From Actinokineospora enzanensis DSM 44649 (GTDB lineage: Bacteria > Actinomycetota > Actinomycetes > Mycobacteriales > Pseudonocardiaceae), in contig NZ_KB894404.1 in assembly GCF_000374445.1 (NCBI RefSeq), forward strand, positions 1 to 64,000: a DNA stretch of 64,000 nt. Direction: 5' to 3'. The translations under genes and the position numbers were made by a program. A model generated the notes under the pieces. It ran no database searches, was not told where the DNA came from, and saw only the letters and a list, made by a program, of their open reading frames with translations. Positions 1 to 8,414 of this stretch are shown here, one piece after another; the first letter of the stretch is position 1; every line of letters begins with the position of its first letter.

Positions 1-38
1 GCCACCCCCACCCCAGCCACCCCCAACTGGACCACCAC

Positions 39-160
39 GCGGGATCGCGCCGGTCTCTTCCCACCCGATCCCGTGCGGCCCGGGGGGCCGAACGGGATCG
101 GGTGGGAAGAGACCGGCTAAAGGCGATCCCGCCGCGAGGCGAAGCCGAGCCAACAAACAC
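39..160. repeat. 122-bp hairpin repeat, copy 1
   Basis: Perfect 23-bp inverted arms at 51-73 and 93-115 enclose a 19-nt GC-rich loop (74-92) that can itself partly pair. A near-identical unit lies at 4822-4943. The left flank (GATCGCGC) and the right flank (gaggcgaagccgagccaac) are in the same orientation in both copies, but the loop of copy 2 is the exact reverse complement of this loop. No coding potential is apparent. It sits just upstream of the small gene that precedes glmS. It could be a REP or MITE-like element; mobility is inference. Confidence 0.85.
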
Positions 161-176
161 TGCCCGATATCGGGCA
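161..176. promoter_or_regulatory. perfect 16-bp palindrome upstream of the first gene
   Basis: The sequence tgcccgatatcgggca is its own reverse complement and lies 26 nt before the GTG of the following small gene. A second small hairpin (agagc-tt-gctct) follows at 178-189. This is a plausible operator, but no binding protein can be assigned. Confidence 0.35.
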
Positions 177-202
177 CAGAGCTTGCTCTCTCGGCCGTCA
201 AG

Positions 203-487
203 GTGTCAGGGTCTGGCGTGACCGAGTCACCGCCGTCGGATCTGGTCCGGCATGTAGTGGGCACCACCGGGCTGCCGCCCGAGGTGGCCGCCCGTGTCGT
301 GGCCGATGTCGTGGCCTATTTCGGGGAGACCGTCGAGCAGTACGTGCGGCGCAGGCACGGGGAGCTGCGCCGCGGGCAGCACCGCAACGCCGAGATCTGG
401 GCGTTGCTGCGCGCCGAGCTGGCCGCCCGGCCGGTGGCCGCGCCGCCGCTGAGCGAGCGGCAGCTGCGCAGGCTGGTCTACGGGTGA
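203..487 (+). CDS. small protein of unknown function upstream of glmS
   Basis: A 94-residue acidic-then-basic protein, probably cytoplasmic, with no signal peptide or membrane segment. The middle (about residues 30-75) is rich in Arg and Glu and looks helical; the end reads SERQLRRLVYG. The GTG at 203 is taken as start; a GTG at 218 is an equally plausible alternative. It ends 48 nt before the GTG of glmS on the same strand, so co-transcription is likely. The position beside glmS hints at a regulatory or housekeeping role, but I do not recognise a family and assign no function. Confidence 0.6.
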   Translation: MSGSGVTESPPSDLVRHVVGTTGLPPEVAARVVADVVAYFGETVEQYVRRRHGELRRGQHRNAEIWALLRAELAARPVAAPPLSERQLRRLVYG

Positions 488-535
488 GACCCGGGTCGAC
501 CCGGAAACAACTTCTACTGGCTGAGGGAGCCGCCT

Positions 536-2365
536 GTGTGTGGGATCGTCGGGTACATCGGGAGTCGGGTGGCCACGCCCGTGCTGGTCGAGGGGCTGCA
601 CCGGCTGGAGTACCGGGGCTACGACTCGGCCGGGGTGGCGGTGCTGCGCCGCGGCCGGATCACCGTGACCAAGGCCGCGGGCCGGGTCCGCGACCTGCGT
701 GAGCGGCTGGCCGAGTCGGCGCCGAGCCCGGCCACCGTGGGCATCGCGCACACCCGTTGGGCAACCCACGGCGAGCCGTCGGACCGCAACGCGCACCCGC
801 ATCTGGACGCCGAGGGCCGGATCGCGGTGGTGCACAACGGCATCATCGAGAACGCCGAGCAGCTGCGCGCCAAGCTGGTCGCGGACGGTGTCGAGCTGGT
901 GTCCGAGACCGACACCGAGGCGCTGGCGCACCTGATCGCCGCCGAGCTGGCCACCGCGCCCAGCCTGGAGGACGCGGTGCGGGCGGCGCTGCGCGGGGTG
1001 GAGGGCACCTACGGCCTGGTCGTGCTGGACCGTACCCGCCCGGACGAGCTGGTGGTCGCCCGCAACGGCAGCCCGATCGTGCTGGGCGTGGGCGACGGCG
1101 AGATGTTCGTCGCCTCGGACGTGGCCGCGCTGGTGCACCACACCCAGCGGGTGGTGTTCCTCGACGACGGTGAGCTGGCCACGGTGTCCGCAGGCGCGTA
1201 CCGTACGTCCACCCTGGACTCGCGGCGCACCAGCAAGGAGCCCACCACCGTCGACCTGGTCGCCGACGACTACGAGCTCGGCGGGCACAGCGACTTCATG
1301 CGCAAGGAGATGTACGAGCAGCCGGAGGCGATCGCGCGGGCGCTGCGCGGGCGGCTGGACGAGCGGTTCGCCACCGCGCACCTGGGTGGTCTCGGGCTGG
1401 ACCCGATGGCGCTGCGCGCGGTGAAGCGGGTCAAGTTCCTCGGCTGCGGCTCGGCCTACTACGCCGGTCAGATGGGCGCCACGCTGGTGGAGGAGCTGGC
1501 CAGGATCCCGGCCGACGCCGAGCCCGCCTCGGAGTTCCGCTACCGCAACCCGGTGGTCGACCCGGACGCCCTTTACGTGGCGATCTCCCAGTCCGGCGAG
1601 ACCCTGGACACCCTGGCCGCGGTGCAGGAGCTGCGCCGCAAGGGCGGGCTGGTGATCGGCGCGGTCAACGTGGTCGGCAGCGCGATCGCCCGCGAGTGCG
1701 GCAGCGGCGTGTTCCTGCACGCCGGTCCCGAGGTGTCGGTGGCCTCCACCAAGGCGCTGACCAACATGACCGTCTCGTTCGCCATGCTGGCGCTGCTGCT
1801 GGGCCGGGTGCGCGACCTGAGCGCGGCCGCCGGGCAGCGGATCGTGACCGGGCTGCGCGCGTTGCCCGAGCGGGTCGACGAGATCCTGGCCGGGGAGTCC
1901 GAGGTGGAGCGGATCGCCAAGCGGTTCGCGCACGCCCGGCACATGTTCTTCCTTGGCCGGGTGCGCGGCTGGCCGGTGGCCCGCGAGGGGGCGCAGAAGC
2001 TCAAGGAGATCTCCTACGTGCACGCCGAGGCCTACCAGTCCGCCGAGCTCAAGCACGGCCCGCTGGCGCTGATCGACGCCGAGATGCCCAGCGTGGTGAT
2101 CGTGCCGGAGGACGAGCTGCTGGCCAAGAACATCGGCACCATCGAGCAGATCCGCGCCCGCGGCGGCCCGGTCATCGCGGTCACCAACGCCGACCTGCCG
2201 GACGGGCTGGCCGACGAGGTGATCCGGGTGCCGCGCGGCGAGCCGGAGCTGGATCCGATCCTGCTCACCGTCCCCTTGCAGCTGCTCGCCTACCACACCG
2301 CCACCGCGCTGGGCCGCGACATCGACAAGCCGCGCAACCTGGCCAAGAGCGTCACCGTGGAGTAG
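536..2365 (+). CDS. glmS: glutamine--fructose-6-phosphate aminotransferase (isomerizing)
   Basis: This cytoplasmic enzyme makes glucosamine-6-phosphate from fructose-6-phosphate and glutamine, the first step towards UDP-GlcNAc for peptidoglycan. The 609 residues match the usual family length. The protein begins MCGIVGYIG, so Cys2 becomes the N-terminal nucleophile of the class II glutamine amidotransferase domain (about 1-220). Two SIS sugar-isomerase domains follow (about 285-600), with SQSGETLDT in the first and the end NLAKSVTVE typical of GlmS. The GTG start at 536 is fixed by the required N-terminal Cys and preceded by GAGGGAG. It probably shares a transcript with the small upstream gene. 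Nothing is missing. Confidence 0.97.
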   Translation: MCGIVGYIGSRVATPVLVEGLHRLEYRGYDSAGVAVLRRGRITVTKAAGRVRDLRERLAESAPSPATVGIAHTRWATHGEPSDRNAHPHLDAEGRIAVVHNGIIENAEQLRAKLVADGVELVSETDTEALAHLIAAELATAPSLEDAVRAALRGVEGTYGLVVLDRTRPDELVVARNGSPIVLGVGDGEMFVASDVAALVHHTQRVVFLDDGELATVSAGAYRTSTLDSRRTSKEPTTVDLVADDYELGGHSDFMRKEMYEQPEAIARALRGRLDERFATAHLGGLGLDPMALRAVKRVKFLGCGSAYYAGQMGATLVEELARIPADAEPASEFRYRNPVVDPDALYVAISQSGETLDTLAAVQELRRKGGLVIGAVNVVGSAIARECGSGVFLHAGPEVSVASTKALTNMTVSFAMLALLLGRVRDLSAAAGQRIVTGLRALPERVDEILAGESEVERIAKRFAHARHMFFLGRVRGWPVAREGAQKLKEISYVHAEAYQSAELKHGPLALIDAEMPSVVIVPEDELLAKNIGTIEQIRARGGPVIAVTNADLPDGLADEVIRVPRGEPELDPILLTVPLQLLAYHTATALGRDIDKPRNLAKSVTVE

Positions 2366-2372
2366 TGCGAAC

Positions 2373-2434
2373 GGGATGGTCAAGGGGTGCCATACCAACC
2401 GGATACCCACCCTTGAGCAACCCTTGCCCATCCC
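2373..2434 (+). terminator. candidate terminator hairpin after glmS
   Basis: Imperfect inverted repeat: gggatggtcaaggggt (2373-2388) pairs with acccttgcccatccc (2420-2434), with a 31-nt loop, followed by a short T-rich run. It starts 7 nt after the glmS stop and lies before the metalloprotease leader. The long loop makes it weaker than the other terminators in this window. Confidence 0.45.
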
Positions 2435-2555
2435 TTTGTAATATTCACCGTTCGCCATGTGACACCTAGTTTCCACGCACCGGCCCGTTTGCCCGTGTCG
2501 TGCCGCGAGGCACGCCGGGTCCCCTGTCCTTCCGGGCCGGTGAAGGAGAAACGAC

Positions 2556-4694
2556 ATGTCACGCAAGGCTGTGGTCGCTGCCGCGACCGCGGTGGCGACC
2601 GCCGCGGCGGGCGTGGTCATCGGGGTGACCGCCTCATCGGCGGGCGCTGCGCAGGACCAGCCCACCCGCGGCGCCAAGGCGCTGAGCCCGCAGGCACGGG
2701 CGTCCGAGTTGGACCGCGCAGGCGCGGAAGCCGACTCGACCGCCCGCGCGCTCGGCCTGGGCGCCAAGGAGAAGCTCGTCGCCAAGGACGTCGTCGTGGA
2801 CAACGACGGCACCCGGCACGTCCGCTACGACCGTACCTACGACGCGCTGCCGGTGGTCGGCGGCGACATCGTGGTGCACCGCGCCGCGGACGGCCGGATC
2901 AGCACCACCGACAAGGCGACCGGCGAGACGATCAACGTCCCGACGGTCACCCCCGCGATCGCGGCCCCCAAGGCCGCCGCCGCGGCGCCCGCGCTGACCG
3001 CGGAGAACAAGACCGGCACGGCGAAGCCCGAGCTGGTCGTCTACGCGGTCAACCGCAAGCCGGTCCTGGCCTACCGCACCACCGTCGAGGGCGGCGGCGC
3101 GGAGGTCGTGGTCACCGACGCGGCCACCGGCGCGCTGCTCGACCGCTATGAGAAGCGGCACCAGGCCACCGGCAACGGCTACCACGTCGGCACGGTGGAC
3201 ATCTCCACCAGCGGCAGCGCGGGCAACTACACCCTGACCGACACCACCCGCGGCAACACCCGGGTGCTCGACGGCAACGGCGGCTCGGAGAACAGCCCGT
3301 CCTCCCGCGCCACCGCCTACACCGACGCCGACAACGTGTGGGGCAACGGCCAGCTCAGCAACCGCCAGACCATCGCCGTGGACGCGTACTACGGCCTGGC
3401 GAAGACCTGGGACTTCTACAAGAACACCTACGGCCGCAACGGCATCCGCAACAACGGCCAGGGCCACACGATGTACGTCCACATCGGATCCGGCCTGCTC
3501 AACGCCTTCTACGACGACTCCTGCTTCTGCATGGTCTTCGGCGATGGCAGCTCGCAGAACGGGAACACCCCGCTGACCCAGATCGACGTGGTCGGCCACG
3601 AGATGACCCACGGCGTCACCGCGGCCACGGCGAACCTCAACTACTCCGGCGAGTCCGGCGGCCTCAACGAGTCCGCCAGCGACATCTTCGGCACCATGGT
3701 CGAGTTCTCCGCGAACAACCCCAACGACCCGGGTGACTACTACATCGGCGAGAAGCTGCGCATGCCCACCGGGTACTTCCGGCGCATGGACAACCCCGCC
3801 GCCGACGGCAGCAGCCTCGGCTGCTGGAACAGCAGCGCGGGCTCGGTCGACGTGCACTACTCCTCGGGCATCGGCAACCGCTGGTTCTACCTGGCGTCCG
3901 AGGGCACCGGTGCGAAGACCATCGGTGGGCTCTCGCACAACGGTGGTACCTGCAATGGCACCACGTTTGCGGGCGTCGGTCGGGACAAGGCCGCGGCGAT
4001 CTTCTACCGGGCGCTGAGCACCTACATGACGTCGACCACGAACTACTCCGGGGCGCGCACCGCGACCCTGCAGGCCGCCGCCGACCTGTACGGGTCCGGC
4101 AGCCAGGAGCGGTACCTGGTCAGCGTCGCGTGGGCCGCGGTGAGTGTGGGCACGGCACTGCCGCCGCCCACCACGACCACCACCCGTCCGACGAGCACCA
4201 CGAGCCCGACCGGCCCGACCAACCCGACCACCACCACGACCACCACGACCACGCCGCCGACCGGCAACGCGGTCCGCAACGGTGACTTCGAGTCCGGCCA
4301 GACCGGCTGGAACGAGTCCGCGGTGGTCACCAACAACACCCAGCAGACGCCGCATGGTGGTTCGTACTACGCGTGGCTGTTGGGCAATGGCAGCACCGCG
4401 AGCGAGTCGATCAGCCAGCAGGTCGCCGTGCCGTCCACGGGGACGCCTACTCTGCGGTACTGGTTGAAGATCACTACGCAGGAGACCGGCAGCACGGCCT
4501 ACGACGTACTGCGGGTGCAGGTCAACGGGACGACGTTGACCACGTACTCCAACGCGAACGCGGGGACCGGGTATGTGCAGCGGGTGCTGGATCTGTCCGC
4601 CTACCGGGGACAGACGGTGACGTTGCGGTTCGCCGGGGTGGAAGACGCGTACCTGGCGACCAACTTCCTGGTTGATGACGTGAGTATCGGATAG
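2556..4694 (+). CDS. secreted M4 (thermolysin-like) zinc metalloprotease
   Basis: A preproenzyme of 712 residues. A signal peptide (about 1-32, ending SSAGAAQ) is followed by an FTP/PepSY-type propeptide (about 40-200) that normally inhibits and folds the enzyme. The M4 catalytic domain spans about 205-530. The zinc site is HEMTH (His348, Glu349, His352) with the third ligand Glu372 in NESASD, all intact. A Thr/Pro-rich linker (about 533-570) leads to a C-terminal beta-sandwich-like module (about 573-712, opening NGDFESG) that may bind substrate or cell wall. The ATG at 2556 follows GAAGGAGAA at 2542. It is expected to be exported by Sec and self-processed outside the cell. Confidence 0.95.
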   Translation: MSRKAVVAAATAVATAAAGVVIGVTASSAGAAQDQPTRGAKALSPQARASELDRAGAEADSTARALGLGAKEKLVAKDVVVDNDGTRHVRYDRTYDALPVVGGDIVVHRAADGRISTTDKATGETINVPTVTPAIAAPKAAAAAPALTAENKTGTAKPELVVYAVNRKPVLAYRTTVEGGGAEVVVTDAATGALLDRYEKRHQATGNGYHVGTVDISTSGSAGNYTLTDTTRGNTRVLDGNGGSENSPSSRATAYTDADNVWGNGQLSNRQTIAVDAYYGLAKTWDFYKNTYGRNGIRNNGQGHTMYVHIGSGLLNAFYDDSCFCMVFGDGSSQNGNTPLTQIDVVGHEMTHGVTAATANLNYSGESGGLNESASDIFGTMVEFSANNPNDPGDYYIGEKLRMPTGYFRRMDNPAADGSSLGCWNSSAGSVDVHYSSGIGNRWFYLASEGTGAKTIGGLSHNGGTCNGTTFAGVGRDKAAAIFYRALSTYMTSTTNYSGARTATLQAAADLYGSGSQERYLVSVAWAAVSVGTALPPPTTTTTRPTSTTSPTGPTNPTTTTTTTTTPPTGNAVRNGDFESGQTGWNESAVVTNNTQQTPHGGSYYAWLLGNGSTASESISQQVAVPSTGTPTLRYWLKITTQETGSTAYDVLRVQVNGTTLTTYSNANAGTGYVQRVLDLSAYRGQTVTLRFAGVEDAYLATNFLVDDVSIG

Positions 4695-4704
4695 TTCTCT
4701 TTGC

Positions 4705-4742
4705 CCCCGTTCTCCGGCGGCGGCACTGCCGGAGAACGGGGC
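4705..4742 (+). terminator. terminator after the M4 protease
   Basis: Stem of about 14 bp: ccccgttctccggc (4705-4718) pairs with gccggagaacgggg, loop ggcggcact. It begins 10 nt after the stop codon. There is no T-tract, as is usual for actinobacterial hairpins. Confidence 0.75.
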
Positions 4743-4821
4743 AATGGGCCCTGGGGTTCTGGGTAGTCGAGACACCCTCCTCTCTCTTCCCCCCCTTCCC
4801 CCCCAACCCCCTCCCCCCACC

Positions 4822-4943
4822 GCGAGATCGCGCCGGTCTCTTCCCACCCGATCCCGTTCGGCCCCCCGGGCCGCACGGGATCGGGTGGGAAGAGACCGGC
4901 TGAAAGCGATCGAGCCGCGAGGCGAAGCCGAGCCAACAAGCAC
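4822..4943. repeat. 122-bp hairpin repeat, copy 2 (loop inverted)
   Basis: Arms at 4834-4856 and 4876-4898 are identical to those of the copy at 39-160. The 19-nt loop (4857-4875) is the exact reverse complement of the loop in copy 1, while the outer flanks keep the same orientation. A pyrimidine-rich tract (about 4773-4822) precedes it. The unit ends 31 nt before the start of the LAL regulator gene and may affect its leader or promoter. Confidence 0.85.
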
Positions 4944-4974
4944 AGCGTGTTGGTGGTTGGGTACGTTCTCGGGC

Positions 4975-7653
4975 ATGTCGGCGCTGACTCCGGTTCTTGG
5001 GCGGGCCTCGGTGATCGCTCGTGGGCGGGTGGGGTTGGTCGACGGGGGCGGGGTGGTGTTGTTCGGGGCTGGGGGGATCGGGAAGTCGCTGCTGGTCGAG
5101 AGGCTGGTGGGGGAGTCCGGTGTGGAGCTGGTGCTGCGCACCTCGCCCGCGGTGGCTGATCGGGGGTTGCCGTATGTGGCCCTGTTCGATCTGTTCGCCA
5201 AGGTGTTGGGGACGTCCGGGGTGCGGTTGCCCGCGCATTTGAGGGCCGCGCTCGATGCGGCGTTGTTGCGGGCGGCGCCGGATCGGCCGGTTGATCCGTT
5301 GGCGTTGCGGTTGGCCGTGGTCGATCTGCTGCGGGGGCTCACCGAGCGTGGGTCGGTGTTGTTGGTCATCGACGACGCGCAGTGGCTGGATGCGGCGAGT
5401 GCGGATGTGCTTGCGTTTGCGGCGCGCAGGCTGGCTGAGCATCCGGTGCGGGTGTTGGTGGCCGAGCGTGCTGATGGTGGGCCGACGCGTACCGACCTGG
5501 TCCCGGCGCCCGCGGTCGAGGTCGAGGTGTCCGGGTTGGACGAGGAGACCACCGCCGAGTTGCTGCGTACGCGGTTGGAGCAGCCGTTGCAGCCGGACAT
5601 CATCGCGCGGGTGGCGCGGGCCAGTGGCGGGAATCCGTTCTACGCGCTGGAGCTGGGGCGTGCCCTGGTCCGGCATGGCACGGTCGGGGCGGATGAGCCG
5701 TTACCGGTGCCGGATCGGCTGCGTGAGCTGGTCGGTGACCGGTTGGCGGAGCTGCCCGAGCAGGCTTGGGAGGTGCTGCGGCTGGTGACCGTGGCCGTTC
5801 GGCCTGGGCTCGATCTGTTACCCCTGGGCGACCCCGGGCTCGCCGCCGCCCGTGCCACCGGGGTGTTGGTGGCCGACCAGGACGGTGCGTTGCGGTTCGG
5901 GCATCCGTTGCTGGGGGAGATCGTGTCCGCGGCGGCCACGCCGGAGCAGCGGATGGCCGCGCACGCGGCGATGGCGGCCGTGGTCACCGACCCGATCGAA
6001 CGGGCCCGGCACCGCGCGCTGGCCACGCCGAGGCCGGACGCGCCGATCGCGGGTGAGCTGGTCGAGGCCGCTCGGCTGGCCACCGCGCGCGGCGCCCCGG
6101 CGACCGCCGCCGACCTGCTGAGACTTGCCGCGCACCGCACGCCCGCGGCCGGACCGCGCGGGGAGCGGCTGCTGGCCGCCGCGCGTGCCGCCACCGACGC
6201 CGGACTCACCGATACCGCCGCTGACCTGTGCCGCGCGGTGATCCGCACGGCCACCGGCGCGACCCGCGCGTGGGCGCGGTTGCAGCTGTTCGACCTCGCG
6301 GGCCGCGACATCGTGGCCGTCACCGGGCTGCTCGACGAGGTCGCCGCCGACGCGGGCGACGACCCGGGCCTGCGCGCGGCGGTCGTGCTGCGCCGCGCCG
6401 AGGTCGGCACCAACCTCGGGCACCTCGCCGAGGTGCAGGCGCTGCTGGACGAGGCAGACGAGCTGGCCGCGCGCGCGGGTGACCCGGACCTGTCCACCCG
6501 GGCGCTGATCATGCGCATCCCGTTCGCCGCCACCGCCGGGCCCGAGGTCGAGTCGGACCTGCTCGGCAGGCTGGAGCGGCACACCGCCGACCTGCCGCTG
6601 TCCGAGTCGGTGGTGTTCTCCCGGCTCTACCTGGCGGTGATCAGCCTGCGCCGGGGCGCCACCTCCCGCGCGGTGGAGCTGCTGGAGCGGCTGCGGCACG
6701 AGACCGAGGTGGCGGGCCGGGTCCGCGACGAGATCATGGTGCTGTACTCGCTGACCTCCGCCTACGAGCGCGCGGGCCGCTGCGCCGACGTCCGCCGCAC
6801 CGCCCTGCTCGGCGCGCGGCTGCGGGTGGACGTCGACCGGCACCCGGGCGTCGGCCTGACCATGCGGGCCATCGCCGAGCTGAACACCGGCGGCCTCGCC
6901 GAGGCGACCACGCTGCTGGAGCGCGCCGCGGCGGCCGACGAGCAGGCCCGCGACAGCGAGTGGGCCGCCTACGCCAACGGTTTACGCGGTCGGGTCGCCT
7001 TCCTGCAGGGGGACTTTCGCGCGGCGGCCCGGTTGCTCGGGATCTGCCGACGGACCTTGCACGACATCGGCTTCCCGGACCCCGCGCTGTTCCTGGTGGA
7101 CGCCGACCTGGTCGAGTCGCTGGCCTGGTCGGGCGGCACCGACCAGGCCGCGGAGACCCTGCGCGACGCCCGCGCCCGGGTCGCCGCCCAGGGCCGCACG
7201 GTGATCACCCTCGGGCTGGACCGTGCCGCCGCGGTGCTCGCCGCGATCACCGGCGACCCGCGCGGCGGCGCGGACGCCCTGCGCGCCGCCATCCCCAAGT
7301 CCCACCCGTACCCGCTGGAGCTGGCCCGCGCCTGGTTCACCCTGGGCGTGCTGGAACGCCGCTCGCGCCGCAAGGCCGCCGCCCGTGACGCCCTGGCGGA
7401 GGCGCTGAACCGCTACACCGCCGCCGGGTGCCTGCCATGGGTGGAGCGCGTCGCCCAGGAGGTGGCCAAAGTGGACGCGCCGGACGCGCCACTGTCCGAG
7501 TTGGAGCACCGGATCCTCGACCAGCTCCGGGATGGCGCCACCAACCGGCAGATCGCCGCCGCCCTGCACCTGTCGGTGAAGGCGGTGGAGGCCAACCTCA
7601 CCCGCCTCTACCGGAAACTCGGGGTCCGCAACCGCGCCGAACTGCCTTTGTAG
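4975..7653 (+). CDS. large ATP-binding LuxR-family (LAL-type) transcriptional regulator
   Basis: A cytoplasmic regulator of 892 residues with LAL architecture: an N-terminal AAA/NACHT-like ATPase, a long helical (TPR-like) middle region, and a C-terminal LuxR helix-turn-helix (about 835-890). Walker A is GAGGIGKS at 31-38; a Walker B-like LLVIDDAQW lies near 128-137. The ATG at 4975 is chosen because the P-loop should lie close to the N-terminus. Three TTA codons (5701, 5818, 6982) suggest dependence on the bldA leucyl-tRNA. The gene stands alone between hairpin repeat copy 2 and a convergent membrane gene; its target genes cannot be read from the sequence. Such proteins often activate secondary metabolism or sugar uptake. 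Confidence 0.9.
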   Translation: MSALTPVLGRASVIARGRVGLVDGGGVVLFGAGGIGKSLLVERLVGESGVELVLRTSPAVADRGLPYVALFDLFAKVLGTSGVRLPAHLRAALDAALLRAAPDRPVDPLALRLAVVDLLRGLTERGSVLLVIDDAQWLDAASADVLAFAARRLAEHPVRVLVAERADGGPTRTDLVPAPAVEVEVSGLDEETTAELLRTRLEQPLQPDIIARVARASGGNPFYALELGRALVRHGTVGADEPLPVPDRLRELVGDRLAELPEQAWEVLRLVTVAVRPGLDLLPLGDPGLAAARATGVLVADQDGALRFGHPLLGEIVSAAATPEQRMAAHAAMAAVVTDPIERARHRALATPRPDAPIAGELVEAARLATARGAPATAADLLRLAAHRTPAAGPRGERLLAAARAATDAGLTDTAADLCRAVIRTATGATRAWARLQLFDLAGRDIVAVTGLLDEVAADAGDDPGLRAAVVLRRAEVGTNLGHLAEVQALLDEADELAARAGDPDLSTRALIMRIPFAATAGPEVESDLLGRLERHTADLPLSESVVFSRLYLAVISLRRGATSRAVELLERLRHETEVAGRVRDEIMVLYSLTSAYERAGRCADVRRTALLGARLRVDVDRHPGVGLTMRAIAELNTGGLAEATTLLERAAAADEQARDSEWAAYANGLRGRVAFLQGDFRAAARLLGICRRTLHDIGFPDPALFLVDADLVESLAWSGGTDQAAETLRDARARVAAQGRTVITLGLDRAAAVLAAITGDPRGGADALRAAIPKSHPYPLELARAWFTLGVLERRSRRKAAARDALAEALNRYTAAGCLPWVERVAQEVAKVDAPDAPLSELEHRILDQLRDGATNRQIAAALHLSVKAVEANLTRLYRKLGVRNRAELPL

Positions 7654-7735
7654 TCGGATGCCCGCGACGCTTGGGCTCCATCGGTGACTGTGCGGTTGCC
7701 GGATCGGGAACGATGCCGGGCGGGAAGTGGGGGCG

Positions 7736-7769
7736 GGTGGTGGGACTCAATGGCTCTGCACCCACCACC
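7736..7769. terminator. weak convergent terminator hairpin
   Basis: ggtggtggg (7736-7744) pairs with cccaccacc (7761-7769), loop 16 nt. It overlaps the last codons of the convergent membrane-protein gene and could end transcription from the LAL regulator. Confidence 0.35.
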
Positions 7770-8325
7770 AGCCATCGCCTAGTTCAAAAGATGGGTGGAC
7801 CGGGAATCCATGGAGGTCTATCTGTTGGTCGGGATCGCCGTCGAGGTGGACGAAGCCGCGCGCGTACTCGGGGTCGTCTTTGGACCGGTTGAGGAACCAC
7901 GCGGGGTGGGCGCGGTCGTAGCCGACGGTGTAGATGTCGCCGGTGGTGGACAGATCGTCCAGCGGGTCGGGCAGTTCGCGGCGCTCGCGCGGGATGACGT
8001 CCATCCACCCTGGAGACTCGACCAGCGTGGCGGCACCGGCGAAGTCGGCGCGGTGCAGTGCGAAGTAGACCCGCGCGTACACCGCCGACCACTGGGGGAG
8101 CAGCGTCGCCGCCGCCACCGTGACCGTCGCGACAAGCCCCACCACCATGTGCCGCCAGCCGTGCCGACGGGCGCGGGTGGCCGTGAGACTGCCGGTGAAC
8201 AGCGTGAGCGGCACCCCGAGAATCAGCACCAGCGACCGAGCGTCGAGATACAGGCCGAGCGCGACCAGCGGCACCCACCCGACCGGCAGCAGGGCGTAGG
8301 GCAGCCACCAACGCGCACCCGCCAC
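7747..8325 (-). CDS. membrane protein of unknown function
   Basis: A 192-residue protein with about three hydrophobic segments in its first half (near residues 5-25, 28-45 and 60-85) and a soluble C-terminal half rich in Asp, Trp and Pro, probably outside the membrane. The GTG at 8325 is chosen because GAGGAGGC lies 4 nt upstream; longer in-frame readings run into low-complexity sequence. It lies 89 nt downstream of the EAL/GGDEF gene on the same strand, so the two may be co-transcribed. No known family recognised. Confidence 0.7.
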   Translation of the reverse strand: MAGARWWLPYALLPVGWVPLVALGLYLDARSLVLILGVPLTLFTGSLTATRARRHGWRHMVVGLVATVTVAAATLLPQWSAVYARVYFALHRADFAGAATLVESPGWMDVIPRERRELPDPLDDLSTTGDIYTVGYDRAHPAWFLNRSKDDPEYARGFVHLDGDPDQQIDLHGFPVHPSFELGDGWWWVQSH

Positions 8326-8414
8326 GGTGCCTCCTCGTCGACCGTCCACTTCCGACCCCAGGGAACACCGGGGTGCGCGGACGCCGAGTGGCGGACCGGT
8401 GAAGATTCCGCGCG

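Noticed and set aside
227-2812. Long antisense reading of 861 codons opposite glmS
   Set aside because: A GC-rich shadow of glmS; composition is dominated by Arg, Gly and His and has no family signature.
4773-4822. Pyrimidine-rich tract as a triplex or control region
   Set aside because: Simple sequence in an intergenic region; nothing supports a function.
2634-5603. A 989-codon minus-strand reading opposite the M4 protease and LAL gene
   Set aside because: Spans a terminator and a hairpin repeat; composition and lack of similarity show it is not coding.
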